Shown here in pieces: positions 17,979-26,831 of a stretch of DNA of 64,000 bases; position 1 is the stretch's first letter; every line of letters starts with the position of its first letter. Below the pieces are notes generated by a model, which saw only the letters and a program-made list of their open reading frames with translations, did no database searches and was not told the DNA's origin. This DNA comes from Solimonas aquatica (GTDB lineage: Bacteria > Pseudomonadota > Gammaproteobacteria > Nevskiales > Nevskiaceae), in assembly GCF_900111015.1 (NCBI RefSeq), contig NZ_FOFS01000001.1, forward strand, positions 62,001 to 126,000, in the 5' to 3' direction. A program made the translations under genes and the position numbers.

Positions 17979-18539
17979 ATGGCGGCGAGCGAGACCAATC
18001 TGATCTGGATCGATCTGGAAATGACCGGATTGATTCCGGAGCGGCACCGCATCATCGAGATCGCCACCATCGTCACCGATGCCCAGCTCAATGTGCTCGC
18101 CGAAGGGCCGGTGATGGCCCTGCATCGCAGCGAGCAGGAGCTGGCGGCCATGGATGACTGGAACACCCGGCAGCACGGCGGTTCCGGGCTCACCCAGCGC
18201 GTGCGCGAGAGCCGCATCGACGATGCCGCCGCCGAAGCCGCGACCCTGGCCTTCCTGCAGCGCTGGGTGCCGGCCGGCAAGTCGCCGATCTGCGGCAACT
18301 CGATCTGCCAGGACCGCCGCTTCCTGGCCCGCTGGATGCCGCAGCTGGAGCGCTACTTCCACTACCGCAATCTGGACGTGAGCACGCTCAAGGAGTTGTG
18401 CCAGCGCTGGGCGCCGGAGATCGCACGTGGTTTTGCCAAGGAGTCACGGCATCTGGCACTCGACGACATCCGTGATTCGATCGCCGAATTGCGCCATTAC
18501 CGGCAGCACTTCCTAAAAGTGCCGCCGGTCGCCGCTTAG
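17979..18539 (+). CDS. orn: Oligoribonuclease
   Basis: 186 residues from ATG 17979 ([18 protein letters not shown]). DEDDh 3'-5' exonuclease that clears di- to pentaribonucleotides, including pGpG. Visible motifs: ExoI IDLEMTGL, Exo[31 protein letters not shown], and the ExoIII region [22 protein letters not shown]. An upstream in-frame ATG at 17892 precedes the normal N-terminus and is not used. Confidence 0.97.
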   Translation: MAASETNLIWIDLEMTGLIPERHRIIEIATIVTDAQLNVLAEGPVMALHRSEQELAAMDDWNTRQHGGSGLTQRVRESRIDDAAAEAATLAFLQRWVPAGKSPICGNSICQDRRFLARWMPQLERYFHYRNLDVSTLKELCQRWAPEIARGFAKESRHLALDDIRDSIAELRHYRQHFLKVPPVAA

Positions 18540-18728
18540 CGCTCAAGTCCTCGAACCATTCCTAGCATACGAGCGCGCAGCAAAGCTGCGGGCTTGGGGT
18601 CGGTTCGTCCTCGTTTTCCTGTCCTTGGGATTCCGGCGGTTCTGCGGAGTCAGCAGGCTGATGCGTCAGGCAAAGGCGGCAGGCGAGACACGGCCTCTCA
18701 TATGCAAGGACCAGCGACAGGAAATTTC

Positions 18729-18950
18729 ATGATCCCCCCGAAATCGCATCCCAAATGGGCGGCACTCGCAAAAGGCGAGGTCAAGGTGCAGTTCCGCGTG
18801 TTTGCCGGAAACATGATGCTCAATCAGTGCCAGCGCAAGCTGGCTGAAAACGGCTCGGCCGAGACGCTGCGGGCCTGCATCGACGAGGTGCACGCCTTTT
18901 TCACCAAGTACGAACGCATCTACGCCGCCGAGCTCGAGACGCTCTTCTAA
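18729..18950 (+). CDS. Small conserved-looking protein of unknown function
   Basis: 73 residues from ATG 18729 (MIPPKSHPKWAALAKGE). The frame is open further upstream, but that part lacks coding character. Contains LAAKGEVKVQFRVFAGNMML-like core (KVQFRVFAGNMMLNQCQRKL) and a helical, acidic C-terminus. No signal peptide. It precedes the next gene by 23 bp on the same strand, so the two probably form an operon. No family recognised. Confidence 0.65.
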   Translation: MIPPKSHPKWAALAKGEVKVQFRVFAGNMMLNQCQRKLAENGSAETLRACIDEVHAFFTKYERIYAAELETLF

Positions 18951-18973
18951 GGATCGGAAAAGGAACCACGAAC

Positions 18974-19951
18974 ATGATGATGAAACCTGAAGAAGTGGCG
19001 GCCCGCCTGCGTGCAGGCGAGTGCCTGTACCTGGCCGGCGACGAGAAGCTGCTCGCACAGCTGCCGCAGGGCAACTGGATCGGCGGCACCATTCCCTATT
19101 TCATGGACGAAGCCGGCGGCTGCTTCAGCCGCGAACTGATTTTCGTGCAGCAGCAAATGCCACAGGTCAGCGGCGTGAGCATCCGCAGCTACGGTGTCGA
19201 CCAGCTCAGCCAGATCGTCGCCGACTCGCCGGAGCACGGCTTCACCGTACTGATCATTCCGGGCATGAGCCAGGCGCATCTGCGCTACGGCCAGCATGCA
19301 CCGGAGTTCCCGGGCCTGTTCATGAAGCAGATCATCGGCTGGATCGCCGGCATCGATCTCGCCGACCTGGGCAAGGCCGCGCCCAAGGTCTTCAACGGTG
19401 CCACCGGTGAGGTGCTCGGCGAAGGCGCCGTGGCGCTGCATGCGACGCTGCCGGAAGACAAGTTCGCCTGCATCGGCATCCTCAACCTGTTCAAGCAGGG
19501 TGACGGCGATGCGCTGCGCTTCGAGGACGAGGGCTTCACGGTCGGCGCCTGCACGGTCAACGGCGCGCCCGACAACTTTGCGCAGTACCTCACGCGCAAC
19601 AAGATCGACACGCGCCTGCCGCTGGTCGCCAATTACCACGGCGAGATGATCAACGTCAGCGTCAAGAGCATCGACGCCGCCAGCGGCAAGGTGGAGCTTT
19701 ATGCGCCGGTGTTCCGCAGCGTGGAATATCGTTTCGCGCAGCCGGTGGCGGACTATGAGCAGGCTTTTGCCCGGCAGATTCCGGAAGGCTTGGTGAACCC
19801 CGAGTTCTCCTGCAACTGCATTCTCAACTACCTGTACTCACAGCTCGAAGGCAAGAAGACCGGCACGCTGACCGGCCCGGTCACTTTTGGCGAGATCGCC
19901 TATCAGCTGCTCAATCAGACGCTGGTGTATCTGAAGATCTACGACGCCTGA
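18974..19951 (+). CDS. Protein of unknown function, possibly DUF6976/FIST-like
   Basis: 325 residues. N-terminal LRAGECLYLAGDEKLLAQLPQGNWIGGTIPYFMDEAGG resembles a family of uncharacterised bacterial proteins (DUF6976-type; named from memory, not searched). VADSPEHGFTVLIIPGMSQAHLRYG and VGACTVNGAPDNFAQYL suggest an alpha/beta sensory-like fold akin to FIST. C-terminal FSCNCILNYLYSQLEG has two close cysteines. Soluble, no membrane segments. Co-transcribed with the 73-residue gene. Confidence 0.65.
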   Translation: MMMKPEEVAARLRAGECLYLAGDEKLLAQLPQGNWIGGTIPYFMDEAGGCFSRELIFVQQQMPQVSGVSIRSYGVDQLSQIVADSPEHGFTVLIIPGMSQAHLRYGQHAPEFPGLFMKQIIGWIAGIDLADLGKAAPKVFNGATGEVLGEGAVALHATLPEDKFACIGILNLFKQGDGDALRFEDEGFTVGACTVNGAPDNFAQYLTRNKIDTRLPLVANYHGEMINVSVKSIDAASGKVELYAPVFRSVEYRFAQPVADYEQAFARQIPEGLVNPEFSCNCILNYLYSQLEGKKTGTLTGPVTFGEIAYQLLNQTLVYLKIYDA

Positions 19952-19974
19952 GTCCTTGCGTGCTCGCCGGGTGA

Positions 19975-20346
19975 CTATCCGGCGAGCATCTTCACCCGTT
20001 TCTCCCAGATCGCCAGCACCACGCAGCCGTCCTCGCTGTAAAGGCGGTGCTCGCTGCCGGGTTCCTGAATCAGCAGCGTGCCCACGCCGTGCCGGCCGCG
20101 CTCGTCGGTCTGGCTGCCGGATAGCACCAGGATGTGTTCGAAGCCCTGATGCAGATGCGGCGGCGCGTGCGCGCCGGCCTGGTAGCGCAGCAGCATCGCC
20201 GCCGGGCCTTGCTCGCCCTCGGCGTAGATCGGGTAGCAGTCGATGCCGCTGTGGAACGGCTGCCAACCCTGCGCCTCGGCCTGCGCCAGCAGTTGCGGCA
20301 GATTCAGCGGCGCGATGCGTTTCTTTGCCGCAGGGTCTGCACTCAC
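19975..20346 (-). CDS. Cupin-domain protein of the biuret/triuret operon
   Basis: 123 residues from GTG 20346, which overlaps the biuH stop (GTGA), so translation is coupled. A single ChrR-type cupin: [24 protein letters not shown] gives two metal-binding His and the Glu, followed by [25 protein letters not shown]. Role unknown; it could be an isomerase, a stress sensor or a metal-dependent accessory enzyme of the pathway. The frame further upstream lies in biuH and is ignored. Confidence 0.75.
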   Translation of the reverse strand: MSADPAAKKRIAPLNLPQLLAQAEAQGWQPFHSGIDCYPIYAEGEQGPAAMLLRYQAGAHAPPHLHQGFEHILVLSGSQTDERGRHGVGTLLIQEPGSEHRLYSEDGCVVLAIWEKRVKMLAG

Positions 20347-21026
20347 GACAGCGCTTGCAGCAGCTGCTCGGACGTGGCCACCGCGCCGAACACGCCGCCC
20401 TGCATCTTGATCATCTTGATGGCATGCAGATGGTTCTGATAGTCCGTGGCGCCGCAGCAGTCCTCCAGCATCAGGCACTCGAAGCCACGGTCATTGGCCT
20501 CGCGCATGGTGGTGTGCACGCACACGTCCGTGGTGATGCCGGTGAGAATCAGATTGTCGATGCCGCGCACACGCATGATCAGTTCCAGATCGGTGGCGCA
20601 GAACGAGCCCTTGCCGGGTTTGTCGATGATCGGCTCGCCGGGCAGGGGCGCCAGTTCGGGAATGATGTCCCAGCCCGGCTCGCCGCGCACCAGGATGCGG
20701 CCACAAGGCCCGGGATCACCGATGCCGGCGCCGATGCGCTGCGAACGCCAGCGCTTGTTGGCCGGCAGATCGGCGAGATCCGGGCGATGGCCTTCGCGGG
20801 TGTGGAAGACATGGAAGCCCAGCTTGCGGAAGCGCGCCAGCACGCGGCCGATCGGTTCGATCGGCGCGCGTGTGAGTGAGAGGTCATAGCCCATCTTGTC
20901 GACGTAGCCGCCGGGCCCGCAGAAATCGGTCTGCATGTCGATGATGATCAGCGCGGTGTTCTCCGCACGCAGATCGCCGTTGTACGGCCAGGGATAGGGT
21001 TCGGAAACCAGATGACGTGAACTCAT
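20343..21026 (-). CDS. biuH: Biuret amidohydrolase (isochorismatase-like)
   Basis: 227 residues. Cysteine hydrolase that converts biuret to allophanate and ammonia. The sequence closely follows the rhizobial BiuH as I remember it: [114 protein letters not shown]. Catalytic triad D (IIDMQTDF), K (DKPGKGSF) and C (TTDVCVHTT) are all intact. Second hydrolase at 22664. No allophanate hydrolase gene is in the window. Confidence 0.9.
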   Translation of the reverse strand: MSSRHLVSEPYPWPYNGDLRAENTALIIIDMQTDFCGPGGYVDKMGYDLSLTRAPIEPIGRVLARFRKLGFHVFHTREGHRPDLADLPANKRWRSQRIGAGIGDPGPCGRILVRGEPGWDIIPELAPLPGEPIIDKPGKGSFCATDLELIMRVRGIDNLILTGITTDVCVHTTMREANDRGFECLMLEDCCGATDYQNHLHAIKMIKMQGGVFGAVATSEQLLQALS

Positions 21027-21061
21027 GAGTCTCTATGCTCTGGGAAAGATGAGGACGGCTT

Positions 21062-22648
21062 TCAGGCCGGCTCGGCGCCGCTGGGCATCGCCGGTCTGGG
21101 CGCCGCAGCCGTGGCCAGCGAACGTGCGCAGATCTGCAGGGCGACGGCGACGATCAGATAGGCGCCCGCCACCGGCAGGGTCTTGGCGATGCCGATGGCC
21201 TCGCCGTGCATGAAGCCGAAGAAGGTCAGCACGCAGCCGGCCAGGGCGAAGGCCGCCGCCTTGCTGAACTGGCGGTCGATCACCAGCGCCGTGATCGCTG
21301 CCAGGATCAGGCTCACCAGAATGGCACCGCCACCCAGCAGTTCCAGGCCGTGGTAGAGCACACCGGTCTGGCCGAGCTTGTCGAAGCCGACGGTCGCGGC
21401 ATTGGTGCCGGCCGCGCCCAGGGCATTGTCGATCTGCAGCTTGCCCCAGGCCGCGACCTGCGGAATCAGCGCCACGATCACCGCCGGGGCGTGATTGCGC
21501 GGCGTTTCCTGGAAGGCCTGTGCGCCGATCAGCATGCCGATGTAGAGCAGGATCGGTGAGATCGCCACCACCGGAATCAGCGCCATCATCACCGCCAGGA
21601 TGCCGAACCAGGACAGGATCAGCACCATCACGCCGGTGGCGGCGGAATAGCCGATGCGCCCGCCGATGGCCTTCCAGCCGGGATGGCCGATGTACACGGC
21701 ATTGATGAAGGGATTGCCGAGCAGGCAGCCGACCAGACTCACCACGCCATCGGCGGTGAGCACGCGCGTGGTGGGGAAATGATCGCCGCCGGCCTCCGCG
21801 CTCTCGACGTTATCCATGGCCTCGACCAGGTCATAGATGCCGAAGGGAATGGCGGTGACCAGAATCACACCCAGGTATTCAAAGCCGCAGAAGACATGAC
21901 TGACTGCCGGCAGCGGCACCGAGAAGCCGAAGCTGGCGAAGGAGCTGCCGAGCTTGTCCAGGCTCATGCCGCCGAAGGAGAAGCCCAGCGCGCTGCCGCC
22001 CCAGGCGATCAGGCTGCCCACCGCAATCGCCACCAGTCCCGCCGGCATGCCCTTGAAGTAGCGCATGCCGCCGAACCAGCTGGCAATCAGAATCGCAAAG
22101 CAGACCAGGCCGATCACCGGATCCAGATACATGTCCAGCGCCGGCTTGAGCGAGATGAAGGCGATGGACACGCCGGCCAGCGCGCCGAGCAGGGCCACGC
22201 GCGGCGTGATCTTGCGGATCGCGGGGGCGATGAAGCCGCCGGCCATCAGCACGAAGCTCTGCACGAACACCCAGGTGAGGCCAGCCTCCCAGCCCTTGAT
22301 CGGATCGCCGCTGGCAGCGGCGATCGGCATCATGATCACGAACACCACCACGAACATATGCGGCACGCTGATGCCGGAGGGCAGGGCGCAGACATCGTTG
22401 CGGCCGGTCTTCTTCGCCAGCTGGTAGGCCAGATAGGCGTAGTAGATCGTGGATAGAAACAGCATCAGGCCGGTGGCCGGCAGGATGCGTCCGAACACCA
22501 GCGCATCCGGCAGCTTCAGCACATAGCGCAGCAGCGCCGTGAGCGTGAGCATGTTGACCAGGATGTTGGTGCCGAAGCCGAAGAAGGCATTCCAGTCGCC
22601 GGGCACCCAAAGCTTGGGCGTGGCGCTGACCGTGTTGCTGCTCGTCAT
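21062..22648 (-). CDS. NCS2/AzgA-type permease
   Basis: 528 residues, about 12-14 hydrophobic segments. PGDWNAFFGFGTNILVNMLTLTALL at the N-terminus and TAIPFGIYDLVEAMDNVESAEAGGD with GNPFINAVYIGHPGWKAIGGRIGYS match xanthine/uracil/AzgA-like permeases. Lying between two biuret-hydrolase-type genes with 15-35 bp gaps, it most likely imports triuret, biuret or a related ureide or purine breakdown product. Substrate cannot be read from sequence. Confidence 0.88.
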   Translation of the reverse strand: MTSSNTVSATPKLWVPGDWNAFFGFGTNILVNMLTLTALLRYVLKLPDALVFGRILPATGLMLFLSTIYYAYLAYQLAKKTGRNDVCALPSGISVPHMFVVVFVIMMPIAAASGDPIKGWEAGLTWVFVQSFVLMAGGFIAPAIRKITPRVALLGALAGVSIAFISLKPALDMYLDPVIGLVCFAILIASWFGGMRYFKGMPAGLVAIAVGSLIAWGGSALGFSFGGMSLDKLGSSFASFGFSVPLPAVSHVFCGFEYLGVILVTAIPFGIYDLVEAMDNVESAEAGGDHFPTTRVLTADGVVSLVGCLLGNPFINAVYIGHPGWKAIGGRIGYSAATGVMVLILSWFGILAVMMALIPVVAISPILLYIGMLIGAQAFQETPRNHAPAVIVALIPQVAAWGKLQIDNALGAAGTNAATVGFDKLGQTGVLYHGLELLGGGAILVSLILAAITALVIDRQFSKAAAFALAGCVLTFFGFMHGEAIGIAKTLPVAGAYLIVAVALQICARSLATAAAPRPAMPSGAEPA

Positions 22649-22663
22649 GATGACCCCCTTATC

Positions 22664-23329
22664 TCAACTCAATGCGGCGATGACTTTGGCCGAGTCGGAC
22701 ACCCAGCCGAAAATGCCACCCTGCGCCTGAATCATGCGCAGCGCGACCTCGTGGAACTCCGGGAAGTAGGAGGCCGCGCAATCGCTCGGCACCAGGCATT
22801 CGAAACCGCGGTCGTTGGCCTCGCGCACCGTGGTGTGCACGCAGACCTCGGTGGTCACGCCGCACACGATCAGGGTGCGGATGCCGCGGTTCTTCAGAAT
22901 CAGTTCCAGATCGGTCTGGCAAAAGGATCCCTTGCCGGGCTTGTCGATCACCGGCTCGCCAGGCAAGGGATACAGCTCGGGAATGATGTCGTGGCCGGGT
23001 TCGCCACGAATGAGGATGCGGCCCATGGGGCCGGCATCGCCGATGCGCTGGGGGCCGCCGCCACGGCTGAGCTTGGCAGGCGGCGCATCGCTCAGGTCCG
23101 GGCGATGGCCCTCACGGGTGTGCAGGATGAACAGGCCGGCCTTGCGGGCGGCGGCGAGCAGCTGGCGGATCGGTTCGATGGCCACGCGCAGCTTGCCGAC
23201 ATCATTGCCCAGCATCGCGCCAAAGCCGCCGGGCTCCACGAAGTCGCGCTGCATGTCGATGATCAGCAGCGCCGTGCTCTCCGGCGCAAAAGCCAGGTGG
23301 TAAGGCTGTGCCTCGATCTGCCGCGCCAT
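22664..23329 (-). CDS. Isochorismatase-fold hydrolase, candidate triuret hydrolase
   Basis: 221 residues from ATG 23329 (MARQIEAQPYHLAFAPE). An ATG at 23368 would put the palindrome 23351-23362 inside the gene, so the downstream start is chosen. Same family as the biuH product: [75 protein letters not shown] and GVTTEVCVHTTVREANDRG (catalytic D, K, C kept). It lacks the biuret-specific [18 protein letters not shown] block. TrtA triuret hydrolases are typically paired with biuH, hence the proposal; a second biuret or related ureide hydrolase is possible. Confidence 0.75.
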   Translation of the reverse strand: MARQIEAQPYHLAFAPESTALLIIDMQRDFVEPGGFGAMLGNDVGKLRVAIEPIRQLLAAARKAGLFILHTREGHRPDLSDAPPAKLSRGGGPQRIGDAGPMGRILIRGEPGHDIIPELYPLPGEPVIDKPGKGSFCQTDLELILKNRGIRTLIVCGVTTEVCVHTTVREANDRGFECLVPSDCAASYFPEFHEVALRMIQAQGGIFGWVSDSAKVIAALS

Positions 23330-23350
23330 GGCGCCCCCGCTGCCCGTTTT

Positions 23351-23362
23351 CTTGTATACAAG
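23351..23362. promoter_or_regulatory. GntR-type operator palindrome CTTGTATACAAG
   Basis: A perfect 12-bp palindrome 22 bp upstream of the first gene of the ureide operon. TTGTATACAA is typical of FadR-subfamily GntR repressors. No gntR gene is in the window, so the regulator would be elsewhere. Confidence 0.6.
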
Positions 23363-23418
23363 CAGCATTCATGCCGCCCCCGGCGGACGCGGCGGCGGCA
23401 CAAAACCTTGGGATTTGC

Positions 23419-24795
23419 TCAGCGGGAGGGCAGCACCAGGCTGATTCTTGCACCGCCCAGGGGCGAGTGGCCGAAACGCAGCTCGCCGCCGTAGGCCTGC
23501 ACGATTTCGTGCACGGCGGCCAGACCGATGCCCTGGCCCGGCTTGCGGGTGTCGGCGCGGACGCCGCGCTGCAACAGCTTCTGGGGTTCATCCGGCCAGC
23601 CGGGACCATCGTCGTCGATGTGCAGCAGCGTCAGACGCGCCTCGTTCTGCGCGGACAGGCGCACGCGCTGCTGACCGTACTTGGCAGCGTTCTCCAGCAG
23701 ATTGCCGAGCATCTCGTACAGATCACCTTGATCGGCGCGCTGGCGCAGATTCACATCGAGTTCGTTCTCGAAGCGGATCGCGCGTTCGGAATAGACCTTG
23801 GCCAGCGCCTGCATGATCTTGTCAGAAAGCGGCTTGAGCGCCACCGGCTCGGTGAGCGTGCGGCTGCCGACGGCGGCCGCGCGGCGCAGCTGATGATCGA
23901 CGATGTGGTGCATGCGGCTGAGCTGCTCATCGAGCTGCAGGCGCTGCGGATCGGGAATCTCTTGATCGCTGCCCAGGCCGCGCAGCACGGCCAGCGGCGT
24001 CTTCAGGGAGTGGGCGAGATCGCCCAGAGCATTGCGGTAACGCGTCTGCTGGCTGCGCTCGCTGACGATCATGGCGTTCAGATCGCGGGTGAGCGGTTTG
24101 AGTTCGTCGGGGTACTCGCCCAGGATTTCGCCTTGCTCGCCTTTCTCGATGCGGTGCAGCTCATCGCCGATCCGGCGCAGCGGCAGAAGGCCCCAGCGCA
24201 GGATGACGAGCAGGCCGATGGACAGACTCGCGGCGGTGGCGCCCAGCCATCCCCAGAGCGTGCGCCGGTACACCTGGGCCTGACGCTCGTACGAGGCGGT
24301 GTTGTCGATCACGCTGACCGTGAACAGGCGCGGCTCGTTGCCGTCGCTGTCGATCCAGCGCAGGCCGAAACTCAGGCGAAAGGCGTCGGGCTTGCGCAGG
24401 TGTTCGAAGCGCCATTCGCCGACCGCCGGCTTGCTCGGCGGAGTGGCCTGCAGCTCCTGGGTGGAGGCCCAGACCATCACACCGCGCTCGTCGAACAGCG
24501 CCGCCTGCAGGCCGGAAAGGGGTTCGCGCAGGCGCCGGTCCGGCACCGCGTCGAGGGTGATGGTGAGTTCCCCCTGGCGGTTGGTGGAGGCGGCGGCCAG
24601 CAGGGCGTAGATCAGGCCTTCGAGCTTGTCCTGCTGCGACTGCAGCAAGGCGCTCTCGAAGGCTTTTTCCAGGGCCACGCCGCCCAGGACGACGAAACCC
24701 AGCAGCAGGGTCGCGGTGGCGGCCAGCAGCCGCGACCGGAAGGAGCGCAGCTGGACTCGCGGCAGCGCCGCGATCAGGCGCGCGGCAAATCCCAC
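23419..24795 (-). CDS. PhoQ-like sensor histidine kinase
   Basis: 458 residues. Two membrane segments (about 25-45 and 195-215) flank a periplasmic sensor domain; then HAMP, a HisKA box with ALGDLAHSLKTPLAVLR (phospho-His), and HATPase motifs NLLENAAKYG, DDGPGWPDEPQ and GQGIGLAAVHEIVQAYGG. AHSLKTPLAV is characteristic of the PhoQ subgroup. Its start overlaps the response regulator by 22 bp. Probably senses cations or envelope-active peptides. Confidence 0.9.
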   Translation of the reverse strand: MGFAARLIAALPRVQLRSFRSRLLAATATLLLGFVVLGGVALEKAFESALLQSQQDKLEGLIYALLAAASTNRQGELTITLDAVPDRRLREPLSGLQAALFDERGVMVWASTQELQATPPSKPAVGEWRFEHLRKPDAFRLSFGLRWIDSDGNEPRLFTVSVIDNTASYERQAQVYRRTLWGWLGATAASLSIGLLVILRWGLLPLRRIGDELHRIEKGEQGEILGEYPDELKPLTRDLNAMIVSERSQQTRYRNALGDLAHSLKTPLAVLRGLGSDQEIPDPQRLQLDEQLSRMHHIVDHQLRRAAAVGSRTLTEPVALKPLSDKIMQALAKVYSERAIRFENELDVNLRQRADQGDLYEMLGNLLENAAKYGQQRVRLSAQNEARLTLLHIDDDGPGWPDEPQKLLQRGVRADTRKPGQGIGLAAVHEIVQAYGGELRFGHSPLGGARISLVLPSR

Positions 24796-25451
24796 CGGTA
24801 ACCGGAGCCGCGCAGCGTGGTGATCGGGTTGTACTGGCTGTCCGGGTCGAGCTTGGCGCGCAGACGACGGATGAAGACCTCGATCACATTGCTGTCGCGT
24901 TCTTCGCTCTCGGTATAGAGATGCTCGGTGAGCTCGCTCTTGGAGATCACCTTGCCGGCGTGGGTCAGCAGGTAATCCAGCACGCGGAATTCATAGCTGG
25001 TCAGTTCCACCGGCTTGCCGTCCACGCTCACCGACTTGGCGCCGATGTCGACGATGTAAGGTCCGCTCTGCAGCTGCGACTGCGCCCAGCCGCCGACACG
25101 GCGAACCAGGGCACGCACGCGCGCCAGCAGCTCTTCCTTGTGGAAGGGCTTGACCAGGTAATCGTCGGCACCGGCCTCCAGGCCCTCGACCTTGCTCTGC
25201 CAGCCATCGCGGGCGGTGAGAATCAGGATCGGGTATTTGCGTCCGGCCTTGCGCACCTGGCGGATCAGCTCGATGCCGGACAAGCCCGGCAGACCCAGAT
25301 CGACCACCGCGATATCGGCCGGATATTCCTGCGCGATGTAGGCGCCGTCCTTGCCGTCGGCGGCACTGTCCACGGCAAAGCCTTCCGCACTGAGAAAGCG
25401 GCTGACCTGCTCGCGCAGATCGGGATCGTCCTCAATGACCAGAGCCCGCAT
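24774..25451 (-). CDS. PhoP-like OmpR-family response regulator
   Basis: 225 residues. Receiver with EDDPDLREQV, phosphoacceptor in ADIAVVDLGLPGLSG (Asp near 51) and LVKPFHKEELLARV; C-terminal winged helix VELTSYEFRVLDYLLTHAGKVISKSELTEHLY with RLRAKLDPDSQYNPITTLRGSGYRW. Forms a pair with the overlapping kinase. The upstream PepSY and glycine-zipper genes on the same strand are probable operon partners or targets. Confidence 0.93.
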   Translation of the reverse strand: MRALVIEDDPDLREQVSRFLSAEGFAVDSAADGKDGAYIAQEYPADIAVVDLGLPGLSGIELIRQVRKAGRKYPILILTARDGWQSKVEGLEAGADDYLVKPFHKEELLARVRALVRRVGGWAQSQLQSGPYIVDIGAKSVSVDGKPVELTSYEFRVLDYLLTHAGKVISKSELTEHLYTESEERDSNVIEVFIRRLRAKLDPDSQYNPITTLRGSGYRWDLPRA

Positions 25452-25491
25452 GCTTGTTTCCCCTTGGTGACCGGATCAGATGCGCATGCTA

Positions 25492-26151
25492 TCAGGGGTA
25501 GACCTGATAAATGCGCACCTCGCCATCCTTGAGCGTCTTCACCCGGTAGCCGGAACCGTCCGGCTGCACCGACAGCACGCGGCCGCCGTGGCGCGACTGC
25601 ACTTCCCGTGCCGCCTGATCGGAGTTCATGCCGCCGTAGCCGTCCTGGCGCGAGTCGCGCTGGCGCGGGGCCAGCAGGCCGGGCAGCAGCGAGCGGCTGC
25701 GATTGTCATCGACGGAAGCGCGCGGTGCGGCGTAACGCGGATCCTGATAGCCGCGACCGTCATTGTCGTAGCCGCGGGCATAGGGATCATTCCGGTAGCG
25801 GCCATCGTTGCGCGGGTCCTGCGGCGTCTGGGCCTGACCGTAGCCGCCATAACGCGGATCGGCATAGCGCGGCTGCGCGTAGCGGGGCTGGGCGCGCGGA
25901 TCGGCCTGCGGATAGCCGTAGCCCTGATAACGGCGCGGGTCCTGGCCGTAGTCCTGGTAAGCGCGCGGTGCGTCCTGGCGCTGCTCGTATGGTGGCGCGG
26001 CCTGCTGACGCTGCTGCGACTGTGGCGGCAGGATGCCAAACAGGCGGCGCTGCTGCGGCTGGTCCTGATTGTCACGCGCCCATGCAGCATGGCCGGCGAG
26101 CATCAGCGCGCCGGCCATGATGAGCGTCGTGATTCGGGTCAACCTGGACAT
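25492..26151 (-). CDS. Secreted PepSY-like protein with a long disordered repeat region
   Basis: 219 residues from ATG 26151; a longer open frame upstream only shadows the neighbour. Signal peptide MSRLTRITTLIMAGALMLAGHAAWA, then about 110 residues rich in Gln, Pro, Arg, Tyr and Asp with recurring QDPR-Y / YGY / RYAQPRYADPRY units, then a C-terminal PepSY-like fold (DQAAREVQSRHGGRVLSVQPDGSGYRVKTL). Periplasmic; PepSY proteins often modulate sensor kinases, fitting its place just upstream of the phoPQ-like pair. Confidence 0.8.
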   Translation of the reverse strand: MSRLTRITTLIMAGALMLAGHAAWARDNQDQPQQRRLFGILPPQSQQRQQAAPPYEQRQDAPRAYQDYGQDPRRYQGYGYPQADPRAQPRYAQPRYADPRYGGYGQAQTPQDPRNDGRYRNDPYARGYDNDGRGYQDPRYAAPRASVDDNRSRSLLPGLLAPRQRDSRQDGYGGMNSDQAAREVQSRHGGRVLSVQPDGSGYRVKTLKDGEVRIYQVYP

Positions 26152-26162
26152 CGCTGCGGACT

Positions 26163-26708
26163 TTAGTAGGCCCTCGGCTGCACGTCCACATCCACGGCGA
26201 TGTGGTCGCCCGGGTCGTAGGGCAGGCGGGTGGTGTAGCTGCGGCCGCCGTAGCGATAGGTGACGTCGTAGCCGATCACGCGGTCCTCGACATGCGAGTT
26301 GGGCACCACGCGACAGCGCTGCTCGTAACCTTCGTGCGCCACGTACGGCGTGTTGGCGGCGGCGGCACCGGCGCCGACATTGGCGCCCACCACCGCGCCC
26401 AGCGCGGTGGCCGCCACGCGGCCCGCGCCGCCGCCGAACTGGTTGCCGATCACGCCGCCGGCGATGGCGCCGATCAGGCCGCCCGCGGTGACGTTGTTCT
26501 GGTAGCGCGGGTCGGCGTAGGACACCGGTTCGTCCCAGCACTCCTGGCGCGGCTCGTCCACGCGCACGCTCTGGTAGACGGGCTGGGTGCGGATCACCCG
26601 GGCATATTCGGGACGATCATTGCCGTCGTCGTAGCCGTAGGGCTGCGCAAAAGCCGGTCCGGCGAGCAGGCCGGCGCAAACACCGGTGACCAGAAGAGAC
26701 TTGTACAT
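26163..26708 (-). CDS. Glycine-zipper 2TM envelope protein
   Basis: 181 residues from ATG 26708 (MYKSLLVTGVCAGLLAGPAFAQ, signal peptide; no clear lipobox). A glycine zipper follows (NVTAGGLIGAIAGGVIGNQFGGGAGRVAATALGAVVGANVGAG), then a globular C-terminus (YEQRCRVVPNSHVEDRVIGYDVTYRYGG). Related proteins (YMGG/SlyB-like) report on outer-membrane state and can feed PhoQ signalling. 11 bp upstream of the PepSY gene. Confidence 0.85.
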   Translation of the reverse strand: MYKSLLVTGVCAGLLAGPAFAQPYGYDDGNDRPEYARVIRTQPVYQSVRVDEPRQECWDEPVSYADPRYQNNVTAGGLIGAIAGGVIGNQFGGGAGRVAATALGAVVGANVGAGAAAANTPYVAHEGYEQRCRVVPNSHVEDRVIGYDVTYRYGGRSYTTRLPYDPGDHIAVDVDVQPRAY

Positions 26709-26831
26709 GGCGGGCTCCACCCCTGCCGGCGGGATGCCGGCTTCGTGATGCCTGAAAAACTACGCCAAGTAACTGAATTGACCCTGAAGACAGAGCCCGT
26801 GGCGGTCGGGCAAATCCTGACTTTTCGCGTT

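Noticed and set aside
18681-18692. AGGCGAGACACG identical to part of the eCIS enhancer repeats
   Set aside because: A single 12-base match is expected by chance in 64 kb, and no sigma-54 promoter is nearby.
25600-26000. Repeated RYAQPRYADPRY-type sequence as a tandem DNA repeat or CRISPR-like array
   Set aside because: The repetition is at protein level in a disordered region of the PepSY protein; spacing is irregular and no spacers are present.
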